NCBI GenBank assembly: GCA_030847615.1
Contig: JAUMIR010000001.1
Span: 438,518,687-438,582,686, forward strand
Reading direction: 5' to 3'
From: Gambelia wislizenii
Lineage: Eukaryota > Chordata > Lepidosauria > Squamata > Crotaphytidae
DNA length: 64,000 nucleotides
In this document: piece by piece, positions 11,346 through 22,266 of the stretch
How the letters are laid out: the number at the start of each line of letters is the position of its first letter
How positions within the stretch are numbered: the first letter of the stretch is position 1
Notes under the pieces: model-generated
What the model was told of the DNA's origin: nothing
Databases searched by the model: none
Seen by the model: the letters and a program-made list of their open reading frames with translations, nothing else
Position numbers and translations under genes: made by a program

Positions 11346-12124
11346 TCTATCTTTGGATATTCAAGTGGACTCAGTGGCATAAAACACCTTTGCCCAACAT
11401 TTGATGCTGGTGCATGGCTGCAGCATCTTCTAGACAAGGATCACATGGGCACATTCACATATGTTCTGGTACTGTCTGCAATGAGTCTCAGTTTATGCAT
11501 TTGAAGAAAACTTTAAAAATTAGTATAGGTCAGTTACCAACTAAGGTGACATATATGGAACACATTTTACCAGTCATTTAAACAGCTGTAATGGCCTTCA
11601 GCAAATTTCTGGCATCAATTCAGGAAGCTGGATTTAAAGTCCTAAACAGCTTTTTATCAGAGTGCCTTCTCCTACATGAAACTGACTGGATATGAAGATC
11701 TTCATAGGATCCTCTCGGTGGCACCCACATTTCTGAGGTGGAGTGGGGAGCCACTTGTGATGGCGTCTTCTTTTTTGCGTGTTATATTCTGCAAGATATG
11801 ATTGGTTAGTGGGTTGGTAGAAGTAACTGGTTCTTTGTATTCATTTCTATTGCTTACTTTTTGTTGGTTTATATATTTCTTTTAAGAGTCTTCTTTAAAA
11901 GGGTGCACTCACGTCAAACAAAGGCACTGGTTTGGGGTTTGTTTTGGAGTTGAATCATGTAAGCCTATGCTAGGGTTCCCATTCAGAGGAAAAGCACAGG
12001 AATTCAGGATCAAACTGTTAGGTGATCATTATAACATGAACCATTTTCAAGAATATCTGTCATTATTAGAAGACCATGTTTATACTCAACAAACTGTAAG
12101 GAGAAGTAAAACATAGATGTCTTT
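11346..12124. other. Sequence without recognised features
   Basis: No gene or repeat was identified. The plus-strand readings are short and unrelated to any family I recognise. Confidence 0.45.
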
Positions 12125-12335
12125 CACAATTCATACTTAAAGTATTTTGATACCACTTTAACTGCCATAGTTCCACCCTAGGACATCCTGGAATTTGTAG
12201 TTTTGTAAAGTGTTTAGAATTCTCTGCCAGAGAACTCTAGTGCCTCATCAAACTATAAACTGCAAGATTCCATAGGACACAGCCATGACAGTTAAAGCAA
12301 TATCAAATTCCTATGACTGTGAGTGTGAAGCAGAC
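12125..12335. mobile_element. Palindromic MITE, family member 1
   Basis: The two ends are long imperfect inverted repeats. Left: TTTGATACCACTTTAACTGC. Right: the complement of a TTTGATATTGCTTTAACTG sequence. The middle holds CTGCCAGAGAACTCTAG. A second copy of the same family lies at 58675-58940. No ORF. Probably a hAT-type MITE, but superfamily assignment is inference. Confidence 0.75.
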
Positions 12336-13067
12336 CTTAGTGCAGGAAATCCCTTTCTGACCTCAGTGAGACCTCAGGATCAAAGGCAAAGACTTCAAGT
12401 TGCTGTGGAACAGTATTATAAGCTATTCTCTTTATAGCTCTGTTCATACGGCTGATGTTCAGTGGCCTTCAGATAAATTTTGCTAGCATTTCCAAAACTT
12501 TCTTCTTCTTCTTTTGAGCAAAGAACTTCCAATTTCAACTTGTGCTTGAAATATTGCTTTAGGCAAAATTCGGTGGAAACTCAAGCAGTGCATACGATTG
12601 TCAAAACCTGTTATCTATTAAATGACAAACGTGGAGCAGATTCTCCTTGTTCAATTCATTTGTAGAAACATTTCTCTAAAGCTGTTCTAGTACTCTTTGT
12701 GATAATTTATGGACTCTGTAACACATGACAATGAGGAAGAACTCCTTTGGTTATTAATTTCAGAAACTCCAGGTTTGTGAAATTCCTGAATTTCTGGCAG
12801 ATTAATACTTCCAGTGCTGTGTTATAGCTGAAGTTTACTATGATGAGATGAACTGAAAAGTTACCTTGGCAAAGAAAGCCATTATATTAATTACAGTATC
12901 AGCTCTATTCACAAATGAACAAGACAGTATCTACAGCCCTTTCCACCACCCACTGTACACGTAAAAAAGGATGGCATAATGGATATAAGATTAGTGCTAG
13001 CTGAAGTGTTGAAGGAGTGTTAGTATTGTCACTGTTTTATTGATTCAAAGCCTTTAAGTTAGATCTC
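12336..13067. other. Sequence without recognised features
   Basis: AT-rich, no recognised gene or repeat. A short TTC run lies near 12500. Confidence 0.45.
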
Positions 13068-13940
13068 CAATCTCTCTCTGGCTTCTCTTCGCAAACGAAG
13101 ATTCAGGAAGGACTCATCCCGCGCTTTCTGCAAGCGCGCTGATGACTAAAAAGGCCAATCCGAGATAGACAAGTCCGGTTGCAGAAAGCACAGCAGAAGG
13201 TTTCCTTGGGTGATGTTTCCGGGTTGTGATTTTTTTCTGCGTTGTCGTTTCTCTTCAAGACTTGTTTGGCGTGAGTTCTCAAATAAGGCTGCAGCATTGT
13301 GGATAGTGTGTCTCCATGCCTCCCGGTGTGAGGCCAGGGCAGACCATTGTTGGTGATCAATTTGGCCGAGCCTGAGATGTTGTTTCAGGGAGACCTTGTA
13401 TCGCTTTTTTGGAGCGCCCTTCTTACGCTGACCGGTGGTGAGTTCACCGTAGAATACTATTTTGGGGAGGCGATGGTCCTCCATCCTAGAAACATGCCGT
13501 GCCCAGCGCAGCTGTGTTCTCAATATCATGGCCTCAATGCTGGTGATCGCTGCTTGCTCAAGGACAGCAACATTCGTCACATAGTCAGTCCAGTGTATAT
13601 TTAGGATTGTGCATAGACAGCACTGATGAAAGCGTTCGAGGAGTCGTAAGTGGTGGTGATAGGTGACCCATGTTTCAGACCCATAAAGGAGAATAGACAG
13701 TACAATGGCTCTATACACACTGATTTTTGTGTTTCGCCTCAGGTGTTTATTACTCCAGACTCTTTTGTAAAGTCTTCCAATGCAATATGTGCCTTTGCTA
13801 ATCTGTGATCGATCTCTTTGTCAATCTTGGCATCTGAGGAGATGATGCTTCCCAGGTAGGTGAACTGACAAAAGAGATCTCCAATAGAGAAAGACAAAAA
13901 TATTGTCTGTCTCGATTGAACCATCGGCATGGATACATTT
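13068..13940 (-). mobile_element. Zinc-finger LINE copy 1 (3' part)
   Basis: This is the 3' part of a non-LTR retrotransposon that occurs four times here (also 16437, 43668 and 53690). The 3' end is GAAGCCAGAGAGAGA rather than a poly(A) tail. The copy is 5'-truncated near 13940. The clade is not resolved from the C-terminal part alone. Confidence 0.85.
13103..13718 (-). pseudogene. Zinc-finger LINE ORF2 C-terminus, frameshifted
   Basis: The reading from 13718 starts YRAIVLSILLYGSETWV, a motif seen in many LINE polymerases just after the reverse transcriptase thumb. It runs through LLERFHQ, RMEDHRLPKI and GAPKKRYK blocks. A run of seven T (13230-13236), where the copy at 16437 has six, shifts the frame. 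The true C-terminus therefore continues in the frame ending at 13103. That tail has a Cys-x2-Cys-x12-His-x3-Cys pattern followed by RKRG, a zinc-knuckle-like motif presumably for nucleic acid binding. CGA at 13245-13247 (minus) is still arginine, whereas two other copies have a stop. Confidence 0.85.
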
Positions 13941-14763
13941 TTTTTTATTTATGTCTCCATTTTTCTGTAGTTGTACTCAAAATGTCTCTCCCTCTCTCAG
14001 TCTGTACAGATTGAGAAAAAATTTCAGGAGAGTGGAGGAGTGCACAAGTGGTCATGATCTAGCCACAGTTAAAGAAATTCAAGTCTAAATTGACTTCATT
14101 GTAACTATAAAGCATTGTTTCAGAGAATCTTTCTCTCTCTCTCTTACATTGCATCATTCCCTTATTTCTGAAGTTAAGAAGTGAAGGTAGATTCTTATAG
14201 AGCCAAAACAGCACCACTCTCACTTAAAAGGTGATGTGCAGTTTAAGGGAGCTAAAACTACAGCCTCTAATACAAGAGCAACAAAAATCCTAAGGGGAGG
14301 ATCTCCAAAAACAGCCTGAGAAAGAGATAGCCTGTTCAACTCCTTCATCCCTTAATTAACTGCATAGATTTTAAATTAATTGGGTATCCATGCATGTACC
14401 CATTTGTTTAATTATTGGTAGGTTTTTTAAAAAAACAACAGATATTTCAATTAGTTATTTCACTGGGATTTGAAAGCAAAAGTGTCCTAATGTTGCATTT
14501 CTGCACTCTTTATTAAGAGTATTAATATACTCTTAACTTACATTGTAATTCAGTTCTTGTCCAAGTTTTTTGTCAGCAAATTTCTCTATATTTTTCATAG
14601 CAATTATATATTACATGAGTGTATCCTATGGTCACTAATTTTAGTTCAGCAATAGCAATTTATCTGCAGAAAAACTTTGTCCTGCTCACATCCAGGAATG
14701 TGTACATGTTGCAGCATCATGTATCATGAGATGACCTGACTCACTGGTAAAGACAATAATGCT
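13941..14763. other. Sequence without recognised features
   Basis: AT-rich. A (TC)n run lies near 14130-14145. No gene or repeat body recognised. Confidence 0.45.
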
Positions 14764-14940
14764 TGGTAAAGTGAAAGACAGTAGGAAAAGGGGAAGACTG
14801 CATTAAAGTTGGATTAAGTCAACCAAGGAAGCCACAGCCTTGAGTTTGAAAGACCAGTTGATGACCAGTGCTCTTGGAGGTCCCTCATTCATACGTTTGC
14901 CATAAATCGAAGTTGACTTGATGGCAGTTGGCAACAAGGC
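14764..14940 (+). mobile_element. Bov-B-type RTE LINE 3' end
   Basis: The order of motifs is the Bov-B 3' end: GTCAACCAAGGAAGCCACAG, then GGTCCCTCATTCATA, then a GCCATAAATCGAAGTTGACT tail ending in GATGGCAGTTGGCAAC. Bov-B is widespread in squamates. Only the tail is present. A minus-strand counterpart lies at 32626-32820 and a further piece at 34930-35020. Confidence 0.8.
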
Positions 14941-15799
14941 TGCATGGCTATGGGCTGCTGTTCATTCTTGGCCCTCAGTCTGAGATCATAAACCTTTGTC
15001 TAGATCAAAGCTTTTCAGAATACAGGTGGCAAGCCACATGGTTGAATATTCCTCAGCAGAAAAAAAAGGTGAAGAAAGATCTTCCCTCCACAATGAATGC
15101 TAGGAGAAAAAGAATGCTAATGCTCTTTTCCCTAGCACCTACTGTATGTGTGGGTATTGATAGATAGATAGCATTCCATTCTTGAGTGAGACTTATAGTC
15201 TGACTGGTACATATCAAACAGAGATTTGCTAGCTCTGCAGATACTAAGCTTAGTTGTCTAGATTCAAGAATATACAATTAAATGGCTGAGGGCAAAGGTG
15301 GACAACAGTGACCCTTTGGGGCTCCTTTTGGAATGCAACTCCCATAATTGATTATACTGCCTAGAGCCCAGTCCCCTCTGGAGGGATGCACACTTCAAAG
15401 GGCTTCTCCTGCCAGTTATCTCTCTAACTTCTTGCTAGAGTTGACATGCTAATATCACAATAATAGCTGTCTGCATTGGGGTCTCTGTATTGGTTTCTCA
15501 CAGAGCCTGGAAGTTACATGTTACACTTAAGATATTCCTCATCTAGGACTCATATGTGCTGTTTTCACATTCCCTTGATAACGTTGTCTGTCCCTTTTCT
15601 TTGGATGCCTAAACTATATTTCTAAATGTTCAAATGAAGGTTACTGCAATGCTAGAAATTTGGAGACAGAAGGAAATTTAATTTGGGGGAGAATTCTTAT
15701 TTGGGGGCTATGCCCTCACCCCACCCCCCCATACATACCTGTAGTTACACCCCTGAGGACAACAATGCTGTTTTTGCAGTATACATTAAATTTTATATT
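14941..15799. other. Mostly unrecognised; possible DNA transposon fragment at 15285-15350
   Basis: The only repeat-like part is near 15285-15350, where GGACAACAGTGACCCTTTGG and GCAACTCCCATAATTG recall the ends of a common amniote MITE also seen at 34575-34705. A TAGATAGATAG run sits at 15160-15171. Nothing else was recognised. Confidence 0.4.
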
Positions 15800-15925
15800 T
15801 ATATGTTTAATGCTTTTGAATTGCTTTTAATTTGTATTGTTTTAAACTCATTGTTAGCTGCCTTGAGTCACTATATTGGGAGAAAGGCAGGATATAAATG
15901 GATGATGATGATGATGATGATACCA
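15800..15925 (+). mobile_element. LINE/SINE-type 3' tail with (ATG)n
   Basis: The end reads GCTGCCTTGAGTCAC, then GGGAGAAAGGCAGGATATAAA, followed by an (ATG)n microsatellite at 15898-15922. This is the standard 3' terminus of L2-related squamate elements. The 5' part is not recognisable. Confidence 0.65.
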
Positions 15926-16436
15926 CCAGTGTAACAATTGATAACAGTGCTACTTCTTTATGTGCATTACATATTTACATGTTGCTTTGATAATGTTACT
16001 CAGATTGGGTGTTTTTAAGTGTTTCTTAATTTAAAAGTTATGGCAAGATAATGCATCACTATGCCAACATATTTCTTCCAAAGTAACACATTCATAAATA
16101 ATGTGATACCTTGAAGGGAAAGAAAAGCAAGTAACACTTAATGTGATGCTTTGGGGAAAAAAAGAGAGATTCAAAACTCTGATTTGACTCATACAGTGCT
16201 GTAGCTGCTTGAGGCTATGTCATCTGCCTGGAAACTTTCTGGTCCTCAGTCTTCTGTTTGAACAGCATGGAATATTATTGTTTACTTTATTTCTTTGCTA
16301 AACTTGTATCCACTTTTCCACAAAATGGTACTCAAGGTGGCTAACAGCAATAAAAGTAAAATACAAGGGAAAATGTTACATAATAAACTGTTGCTTGTTA
16401 AAACATGCCGTGTCTCTGGCTTTTCTCTGGCTTTTT
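15926..16436. other. Sequence with a possible minus-strand LINE tail
   Basis: Around 16275-16355 a TTGTATCCACTTTTCCAC and CAAGGTGGCTAACAGCAATA stretch resembles the antisense of the same L2-type 3' terminus. No gene is seen. Confidence 0.45.
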
Positions 16437-16870
16437 CTTCACAAACGAAGATTCAGGAAGGACTCATCCTGCGCTTTCTGCAAGCGCGCTGATGACTAAA
16501 AAGGGCAATCCGAGATAAACAAGTCCGGTTGCAGAAAGCACAGCAGAAAGTCTCCTTGGGTGATGTTTTTGGGTTGTGATTTTTTCTGCGTTGTCATTTC
16601 TCTTCAAGACTTGTTTGGCGTGAGTTCTCAAATAAGGCTGCAGCATTGTGGATAGTGCGTCTCCATGCCTCCCGATGTGAGGCCAGGGCAGACCACTGTT
16701 GGTGATCAATTTGGCCGAGCCTGAGATGTTGTTTCAGGGAGTCTTTGTATCGCTTTTTTGGAGCGCCCCTCTTACGCTGACCCGTGGTGAGTTCACCGTA
16801 GAGTAGTATTTTTGGGAGGCGATGGTCCTCCATCCTAGAAACGTGCCCTGCCCAGCGCAGCTGTTTTCTC
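16437..16870 (-). mobile_element. Zinc-finger LINE copy 2 (3' part)
   Basis: Near-identical in layout to copy 1 but truncated at about 16870, upstream of the RKQLRWAGHVSRMEDHR stretch. The ORF reads from the truncation to a TGA at 16594-16596, directly after LEEK. Copy 1 has CGA there, so this stop is a CpG-type transition. The zinc-finger tail continues in the same frame beyond the stop. The 3' end again has CCAGAGA. Confidence 0.85.
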
Positions 16871-17054
16871 ACTAAGATATTAATTTCCTTTTGCTGTCTG
16901 TCCTCTTCCATAGCACTCATAACTTTTCTGTTATGGAGGAAAGTATAAGAGGCAGCACACTATACCAGTTAGGATGTTGGGTTAGGACTGGGAAACTGGT
17001 TCAAATCCTGATTTGGGCATAAAGCTCATCTGGTGAGACCTTGGGCCAATCACT

Positions 17055-17709
17055 GTCATAGAATCATAGGGCCTGTCCAATTGGTAAAATACTCCAAATG
17101 GCAATCACATGGAAGGTGATATGTCCAAATGGACATCACATCAATACATCTCATTCAGAAGGGGGGCAGCCAAATCCACCTTAAACTCCATCAGGGAAGC
17201 CTTCGGAGCTTTTCTCATAGTTTTAAAAAAGTTCTGTAGGGCATGTAAATGTGAGATCATTAAGACATTCACATTTGCATTGCTGCGACCAGGCAGCATA
17301 ATTTGATTGTTAGGGCTAGCAAACAGGGAAAGTGCCTGCTGCTGCCATATTGGATTTTCCACTAAGCGAGAGATTGGTAAGGAGATAAAATGGTGGTTTT
17401 TTTATGTTCTTTTTTTTCTTTTCGTAAATACGAAATATCACATGGGCACACCATGGTAAACTGTTTTTTTAAAAAAATTGGCGGTGGCAGATTTAAAAGC
17501 ATGAGTAAATCACTCGCAACCACCATCTTGCCTAGGGGTCATGCAAAATTGGGGGGGGGGCTCTTTTGACTGTTAAGGCAAGTTGCAGTGCTGCAAATGG
17601 CTGCTTCTTTGGAGGAGATTGTATTTTCCCCCCTTGTATAGACAGGACCATAGAGTTGGAAGAGACCACAAGGGACATCCAGTCCAACCCCCTGCCATGA
17701 AGGAATACA
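17055..17709 (-). mobile_element. CR1 3'-end fragment inside SINE, split by MITE
   Basis: The left part is TCATAGAATCATA, the hallmark antisense CR1 3' terminus. The right part (17650-17709) continues ATAGAGTTGGAAGAGACCAC and the GTCCAACCCCCTGCCATG motif. The MITE at 17069-17649 interrupts it exactly at ATA. Without the MITE it is only about 70 bases of CR1. Confidence 0.85.
17069..17649 (+). mobile_element. 581-bp Harbinger-like MITE, copy 1
   Basis: The ends are GGGCCTGTCCA on the left and the complement of GGTCCTGTCTA on the right. The flanking trinucleotide ATA occurs at 17066-17068 and 17650-17652, and the joined flanks recreate an ordinary CR1 3' end. A homologous copy in the opposite orientation at 31145-31945 has a TTA duplication. 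Three-base TTA/ATA targets and short ends fit PIF/Harbinger elements. No transposase ORF. Superfamily is inference from the target size. Confidence 0.82.
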
Positions 17710-17830
17710 CAATCACTTTCTCTCAGCCTAACCTACTTCACAAGGTTGTTCTGGGCATAAAAGTGTGGAGGACTAAGTGTTCCACTTTCAGCTCCTTAGG
17801 AGAAAGTCAGCATAAAAATGAAAATAATAA

Positions 17831-18711
17831 TGGAGACATTTGTTTATAAAGTTGAATTTATGGGAAAATATCTCAGGATGTTTCCCCATATCTGTATCTG
17901 TAGCAAGGGTAGCAATTGTAGTCCCCCGGCCACATCCAACATCCCTTCTTCTATCCAAACAGAATGTTGTTACTTCAGAAGTGTACCTTTTAAAAAAAAA
18001 ACATGGTAGATATAGATATAGATACAGATATAGATATAGATATATTTTTAGGAAGCATAAAGAGGGAACTCTTGTATTGAGTTCTGTCAATTCCTCACGT
18101 GAAGAAAAAAAACCTTCACAGGAGAGTTTCCCCTATGTGCATGTGGCCTCCATTCACACAGGAACTCAAAATATCAAGGTCCACAGTTGCTTAGAGAGCA
18201 TCCATGAGTAGTGGAACCTCCCATGTACAGACTTGTTACGTTCCACATGAAGAGAGATGCAGAACTGGAAAAGGGGTGGAGCTAACATACTCCTTCCTTG
18301 GTGTATTGATTCATCTACTTATTTCCATACTTATATACTTATATATATGATATATACACAAGATATCATATATCACCTGGCCCAAGATTCTACATCACTT
18401 TGGTGCAGCATAAATATCTACTAGTAGAATTACGTTATTCAACCCCTGTACTGATTATCAACGTAGCATGGTGTATGTGAATCAATGGTCTGTGTGTACA
18501 GCTGACAAGCTATTGTGCAATGGCAATGCTCATTGCACAAAGGCAATCCAATGTAATGCCTGCATACTTCACTAACAGGAGGCTGGCCTCTTAAGTAATA
18601 AATTCAGTGGAGACTGAGCATCCACCATATCCCAGAAAAAAATTGGAGTTGGATTCTGAATACCAAGTCCTGTGCCTATACATCAGAATTGTGGATAAAT
18701 GCCAGCCAGCA
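17831..18711. other. Unrecognised sequence with simple repeats
   Basis: A (GATATA)n run spans about 18008-18046 and an AT-rich stretch lies at 18330-18375. The plus-strand ORF through the hexamer gives an alternating tyrosine-arginine run and is not a gene. No other repeat or gene is recognised. Confidence 0.5.
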
Positions 18712-18945
18712 TGGTGTGGTGCATTGAGTGTTGAACTACGACTCTAGAAGCCAGAGTTTAAATCCCTACTTGGTCATGGAAACCCATTGGGTGACCTTAG
18801 GCAAATCACACTCTCTCAGCCTCAAAAGAAGGCAAAGGCAAAGCCCTCAATAAACAAATCTTCCCAAGAAAACCCAGTAATAGGCTTGTCTTCGGGTCTC
18901 TATAAAATAGAACTAACTTGCAGGCACACAACAATGACCTGGGAC
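18712..18945 (+). mobile_element. tRNA-derived SINE with Bov-B-like 3' end (Sauria-SINE type)
   Basis: It begins ATGGTGTGGTGCATTGAGTG, continues through a degenerate B box (GTTTAAATCCC), then GGAAACCCATTGGGTGACCT, then CTCTCAGCCTC, and ends with GCAGGCACACAACAATGACC. This is the full layout of the common squamate SINE. Further copies are at 16955, 26135 and 32300. Confidence 0.82.
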
Positions 18946-19006
18946 TCTAGCAGGACTTGCTGACGCCAAGCCTCTGGGGGGTCCTTCAGATTTTGACCAG
19001 GCACTG

Positions 19007-19168
19007 ACAATACACTATCAGTCATGTGCATGTTACAGTTGTTGCACTATGGGAAAATAAAAATTCATGCCACATTGGCAAGTTACCTCAAACTTGCCAA
19101 TGTGGCATGAATTTTTATTTTCCCATAGTGCAACAACTGTAACATGCACATGACTGATAGTGTATTGT
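19007..19168. repeat. Perfect inverted repeat, 78-bp arms, 6-base loop
   Basis: Arms 19007-19084 and 19091-19168 are exact reverse complements over all 78 positions, checked base by base, separated by ACCTCA. Outside the arms the match continues weakly for a few bases (a G-G mismatch, then three more pairs). There is no ORF of interest. Such a hairpin would extrude as a cruciform or fold back as single strand. Confidence 0.97.
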
Positions 19169-20402
19169 GAGTAAATGGTGCCGTGCTGGCAGTCTCTGAA
19201 CACTGCTGACAGGTCTCTGCCATGCTGCCACTGCTGCTGGGTGGGCTACCAGGTGGACTTCTCAACAGCCATGTTGAAAGGCGAATTGAATCCCTGTGAC
19301 TGGGCTCACTTCTCCAAAAAGCAGTATATGTCACTTTCATGGTCATGAGAGTACACTGTCACATGAGCCCCATCCTTTTATTAGTGACATTGCATTGACC
19401 TACTGTTCCCTGCCATTCACTAAGCCCAGCATCACCAACAAAATGGGCCTAGTCCAGATTTTTCCCCAGGACCTTCTGAAACCTGGCACTGACACAAGTG
19501 TTCACCAAGTTCTTTTGAATATTTCCACCTTCCACCTACATTTTCTTATTAGTTTCTCATTAAGATTCTCCACATACATCTCTGAACCAAACTAGGCATT
19601 ACGTTAAACACAAGGCTACTGCCAAAAATGACAATTGAGTGTCTAGCTCTGTTCCCCACTCCTCCCCCCAACACCTCCATTAACACTGTGAATGAGATGT
19701 AGCTGAGACTTGGCAGCTGCTGAAGCAAAAATGAGTGAAATAGCTCTGAAGCCATGCACAGATCTTTGAGGCATGAAGAGTGAACATCCCTGAATTTTTT
19801 AAAAAATGTACACCACTATAAATTCTCTACAGTTATTCCAGCAAACTTTTTTTAATCTTAAATTTTTAGTAAATTTTAGACTAAATATAGGGTCAAGGAT
19901 CTTTTAAGCACCTGGTTCTGTGTGTAATTTTCAAAATTAGAATTATTATGTGTCATTTATTTATTGTATGTGCTATTATTTATTGTGGTGCTGTTGAAAT
20001 GGTTTGGAGATTTTAAAAAATGAAAGCATCTCTTCCCATGACATTGTTGGTTATAGAGGAACATATGACAAATAGCCTGATTATGCCTCTGGTGGAATTT
20101 GTTGCTACAGCATGGAGTAACGGCCACCAATTTGCAGTACAATCCTAATTCAAAAGATGTGCCATCTGTAGGGGGTTAGGATTAGTCACAGTCATCTTCT
20201 ACTGGCAAAAGTTCCCTGATTCTGGCAGAACTCTTTCCTGCTAGCTGATCTCAGAGGTTTGCTGAGAGAGCAACCTAGTGTTAGTATCTGCCAAAAGACA
20301 ACCAGAGTGGGCAAGGGCAGAGAAGTGGCAGCATGAAGGAGGATCTGAGTTCACAAGATCCAAACCTCTTCCAACCCAGGAATTTAGCCACAATCTGGGC
20401 AC
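19169..20402. other. Sequence without recognised features
   Basis: No gene or repeat recognised. AT-rich near 19790-20000. Some CAG/CTG-type runs lie near 19220. Confidence 0.45.
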
Positions 20403-20421
20403 AAAGTACAGCCAGGGTAAT

Positions 20422-20598
20422 AATAATATACAGTAGATACGTACATTAAGATAATGTGTAAAGAAAGTTAATTTATTACAATAAGAAAAGAACAAATGTA
20501 TATATAACAAATGATGCATGGACACTAAGGTAAATGTATTTGTGCTATTTTATTTGAAAGGAATGGTTTTTATCTAATAAAAATACATTTTTTAAAAA
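20422..20598 (+). mobile_element. Short polyadenylated retrocopy with 19-bp target duplication
   Basis: The direct repeat AAAGTACAGCCAGGGTAAT occurs at 20403-20421 and 20599-20617. Between the copies lies a 177-bp AT-rich segment that ends with AATAAA (20576-20581) and an A run from about 20594. This is the signature of LINE-mediated retrotransposition of a 3'-UTR or similar transcript. Some tail A bases may belong to either the tail or the duplication. The source transcript is not recognised. Confidence 0.82.
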
Positions 20599-20617
20599 AA
20601 AGTACAGCCAGGGTAAT

Positions 20618-22051
20618 CCAGCATCCTTAGGCTGAAAGGATTCAGTACAGCCTCTGAATCTGTACAGCTTTAGCTTCAGCTGGCTTAGTGTTGCTTCAGC
20701 TGGTTCATGGCCATCTTTGCCAGCTAGGCTTGTGCTCTTTTTATAGGTGATTGGACAAAATCATGAAGAGTGAGGTCATCCAGTAGCAGTCGCTGGCTTC
20801 CATGTTATCAGCATAGTAAACTCACTCTGGTTTTTGTCTGAACTTTAACGGACCTATCCAAGATGCAAAACCTCTTTTGGGAAAAGAGGTCAGTACATTG
20901 GATAACTCCTTTAGAGTTTGGACAAAACCGAAACCTGATTCACTACTCCACTGACTTGGAAGGGACCGGTGCCATTGAGGCCACCAGTGGCTACTATCCA
21001 GGATGAATATATACTCCTTGCAGTACAAGGGGCAGAGTGCTTCTATATATCAGTTGCTGGGAAGCATGAGTGGAAAGACACAGTGGCAGTCATGTCTCAT
21101 GCAAGCTTGCCATAGCCAATTGGGTGGCCAGTTGGACAAGATAGGCCTCTGGTCTAATGCAGAAGGGCTTCTCATATGTTCTATGTCTTATATATTTTTT
21201 AAAAAATAGACTGGTCACTTGTGTATACACTGATTAACCTCCATCCAAGTACATGGGATACTTAGTTACTCAATCACATTTTGTTGCAGAATTCACACAG
21301 AACTAGACCGACAAGGTATGCATTTGGTGACATTCTCACTGAAGAGTTGTAAACAGTATCCAGTAAACCTATTATACAGTGCCCCCCCCCCTCTTCAGAC
21401 AGAAATGGCAAGGGCAAAAATTGTCTAATGCATTTGTGTTGGTGACTTTTTTTGGAAGAGAGTTTCTCAACATAATCGTTCCACCTCATGTGAAGATGTA
21501 TTTTCTGGCTCTGAGTGACTGGGTACAGTGAAATACTCTGCACCTGTAAACACTGCTGTAAATATGGGGCATTTTATATATTACAATATATTGGAATTTT
21601 CATTAGAGTCAAACAGTATCCCATATTAAGGCATTTAATGAAACTTTTCTTTTATTTGCATAGATGAGGTTTAAATCCCCTCCCCGCAAAAAAAAAAAAA
21701 ATACTAACATTATGCTGAGAATGTTTATTCAAAAGTGAGCTTCATTAAATTACTACCTCAGATTGCAGTGTTACTTGACTAAAATGACACAATTTTACCA
21801 TCACCCAAAATAACATGTATATCAGAAAATAATTCTGACTTATTTGTGCAATATTCCTCTGCAGTCTTTTTGTGTGTGCTGTCTATTATTCCTTCTGACA
21901 TCATTACTCATTGGAGTGCTCCTTTGTTCTTTGTTTCTACCGTTACTACTTAGATTTATTAACAATTACTATTAAAAATTAGCATGTTTTCAGCTTCTAA
22001 GCAGAAATGTGATTTTTCAACTAGGCAGAGTAATCCAGGAAGGAGTGAAGG
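20618..22051. other. Mostly unrecognised sequence
   Basis: Contains the repeat fragment at 21005-21183, a run of C near 21384-21392 and an A run near 21690. No gene is recognised. Confidence 0.45.
21005..21183 (+). mobile_element. Fragment of a common dispersed repeat
   Basis: Motifs CAGTTGCTGGGAAGCATGAG, then GGCCTCTGGTCTAATGCAG, then CTTCTCATATGTTCT occur in the order of a widespread squamate repeat. A second, worse copy lies at about 62750-62850. I do not name the family. Confidence 0.55.
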
Positions 22052-22266
22052 GCAGGATTTCTGTGTGTGCGGTTATTTTTATCCATTAAAAATAAATATG
22101 AGATCAACAAATCATTCTACATTCATCCACATGCCCATTGATTTACAGAACCTGCTAACCCAGACCAGCTTCTAATCAGTGATTTAAACTTGTAATGCAC
22201 TATATTCATTACTGCTTGTACAGCTAACTGGTCTCCATGTGATGATGAATCCTGTCATTCCAAATT
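22052..22266 (+). repeat. Direct duplication, copy 1
   Basis: About 185 core bases (22082-22266) align with 23352-23537. Shared stretches include AGATCAACAAATCATTC and GACCAGCTTCTAATCAGTGA, with scattered substitutions. Weaker similarity extends left to 22052. Confidence 0.85.

Larger units (their letters stand above)
16955..17830 (+). mobile_element. tRNA-derived SINE, split by nested CR1 and MITE
   Basis: The left part (to 17054) begins near CCAGTTAGGATGTTGGGTTA, with a B-box-like GGTTCAAATCC, and runs to CTTGGGCCAATCACT. The right part resumes at 17710 with CAATCACTTTCTCTCAGCC and ends in an AT-rich tail near 17830. The repeated CAATCACT (17047-17054 and 17710-17717) is an 8-bp target duplication around the inserted CR1 fragment. 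Confidence 0.8.

Noticed and set aside
15053..15277. Minus-strand 74-codon ORF with a hydrophobic C-terminus
   Set aside because: No homology recognised, no splice or start context, and low-complexity phenylalanine end from an A run.
17840..18211. ORF with repeated Tyr-Arg
   Set aside because: Translation of a (GATATA)n microsatellite.
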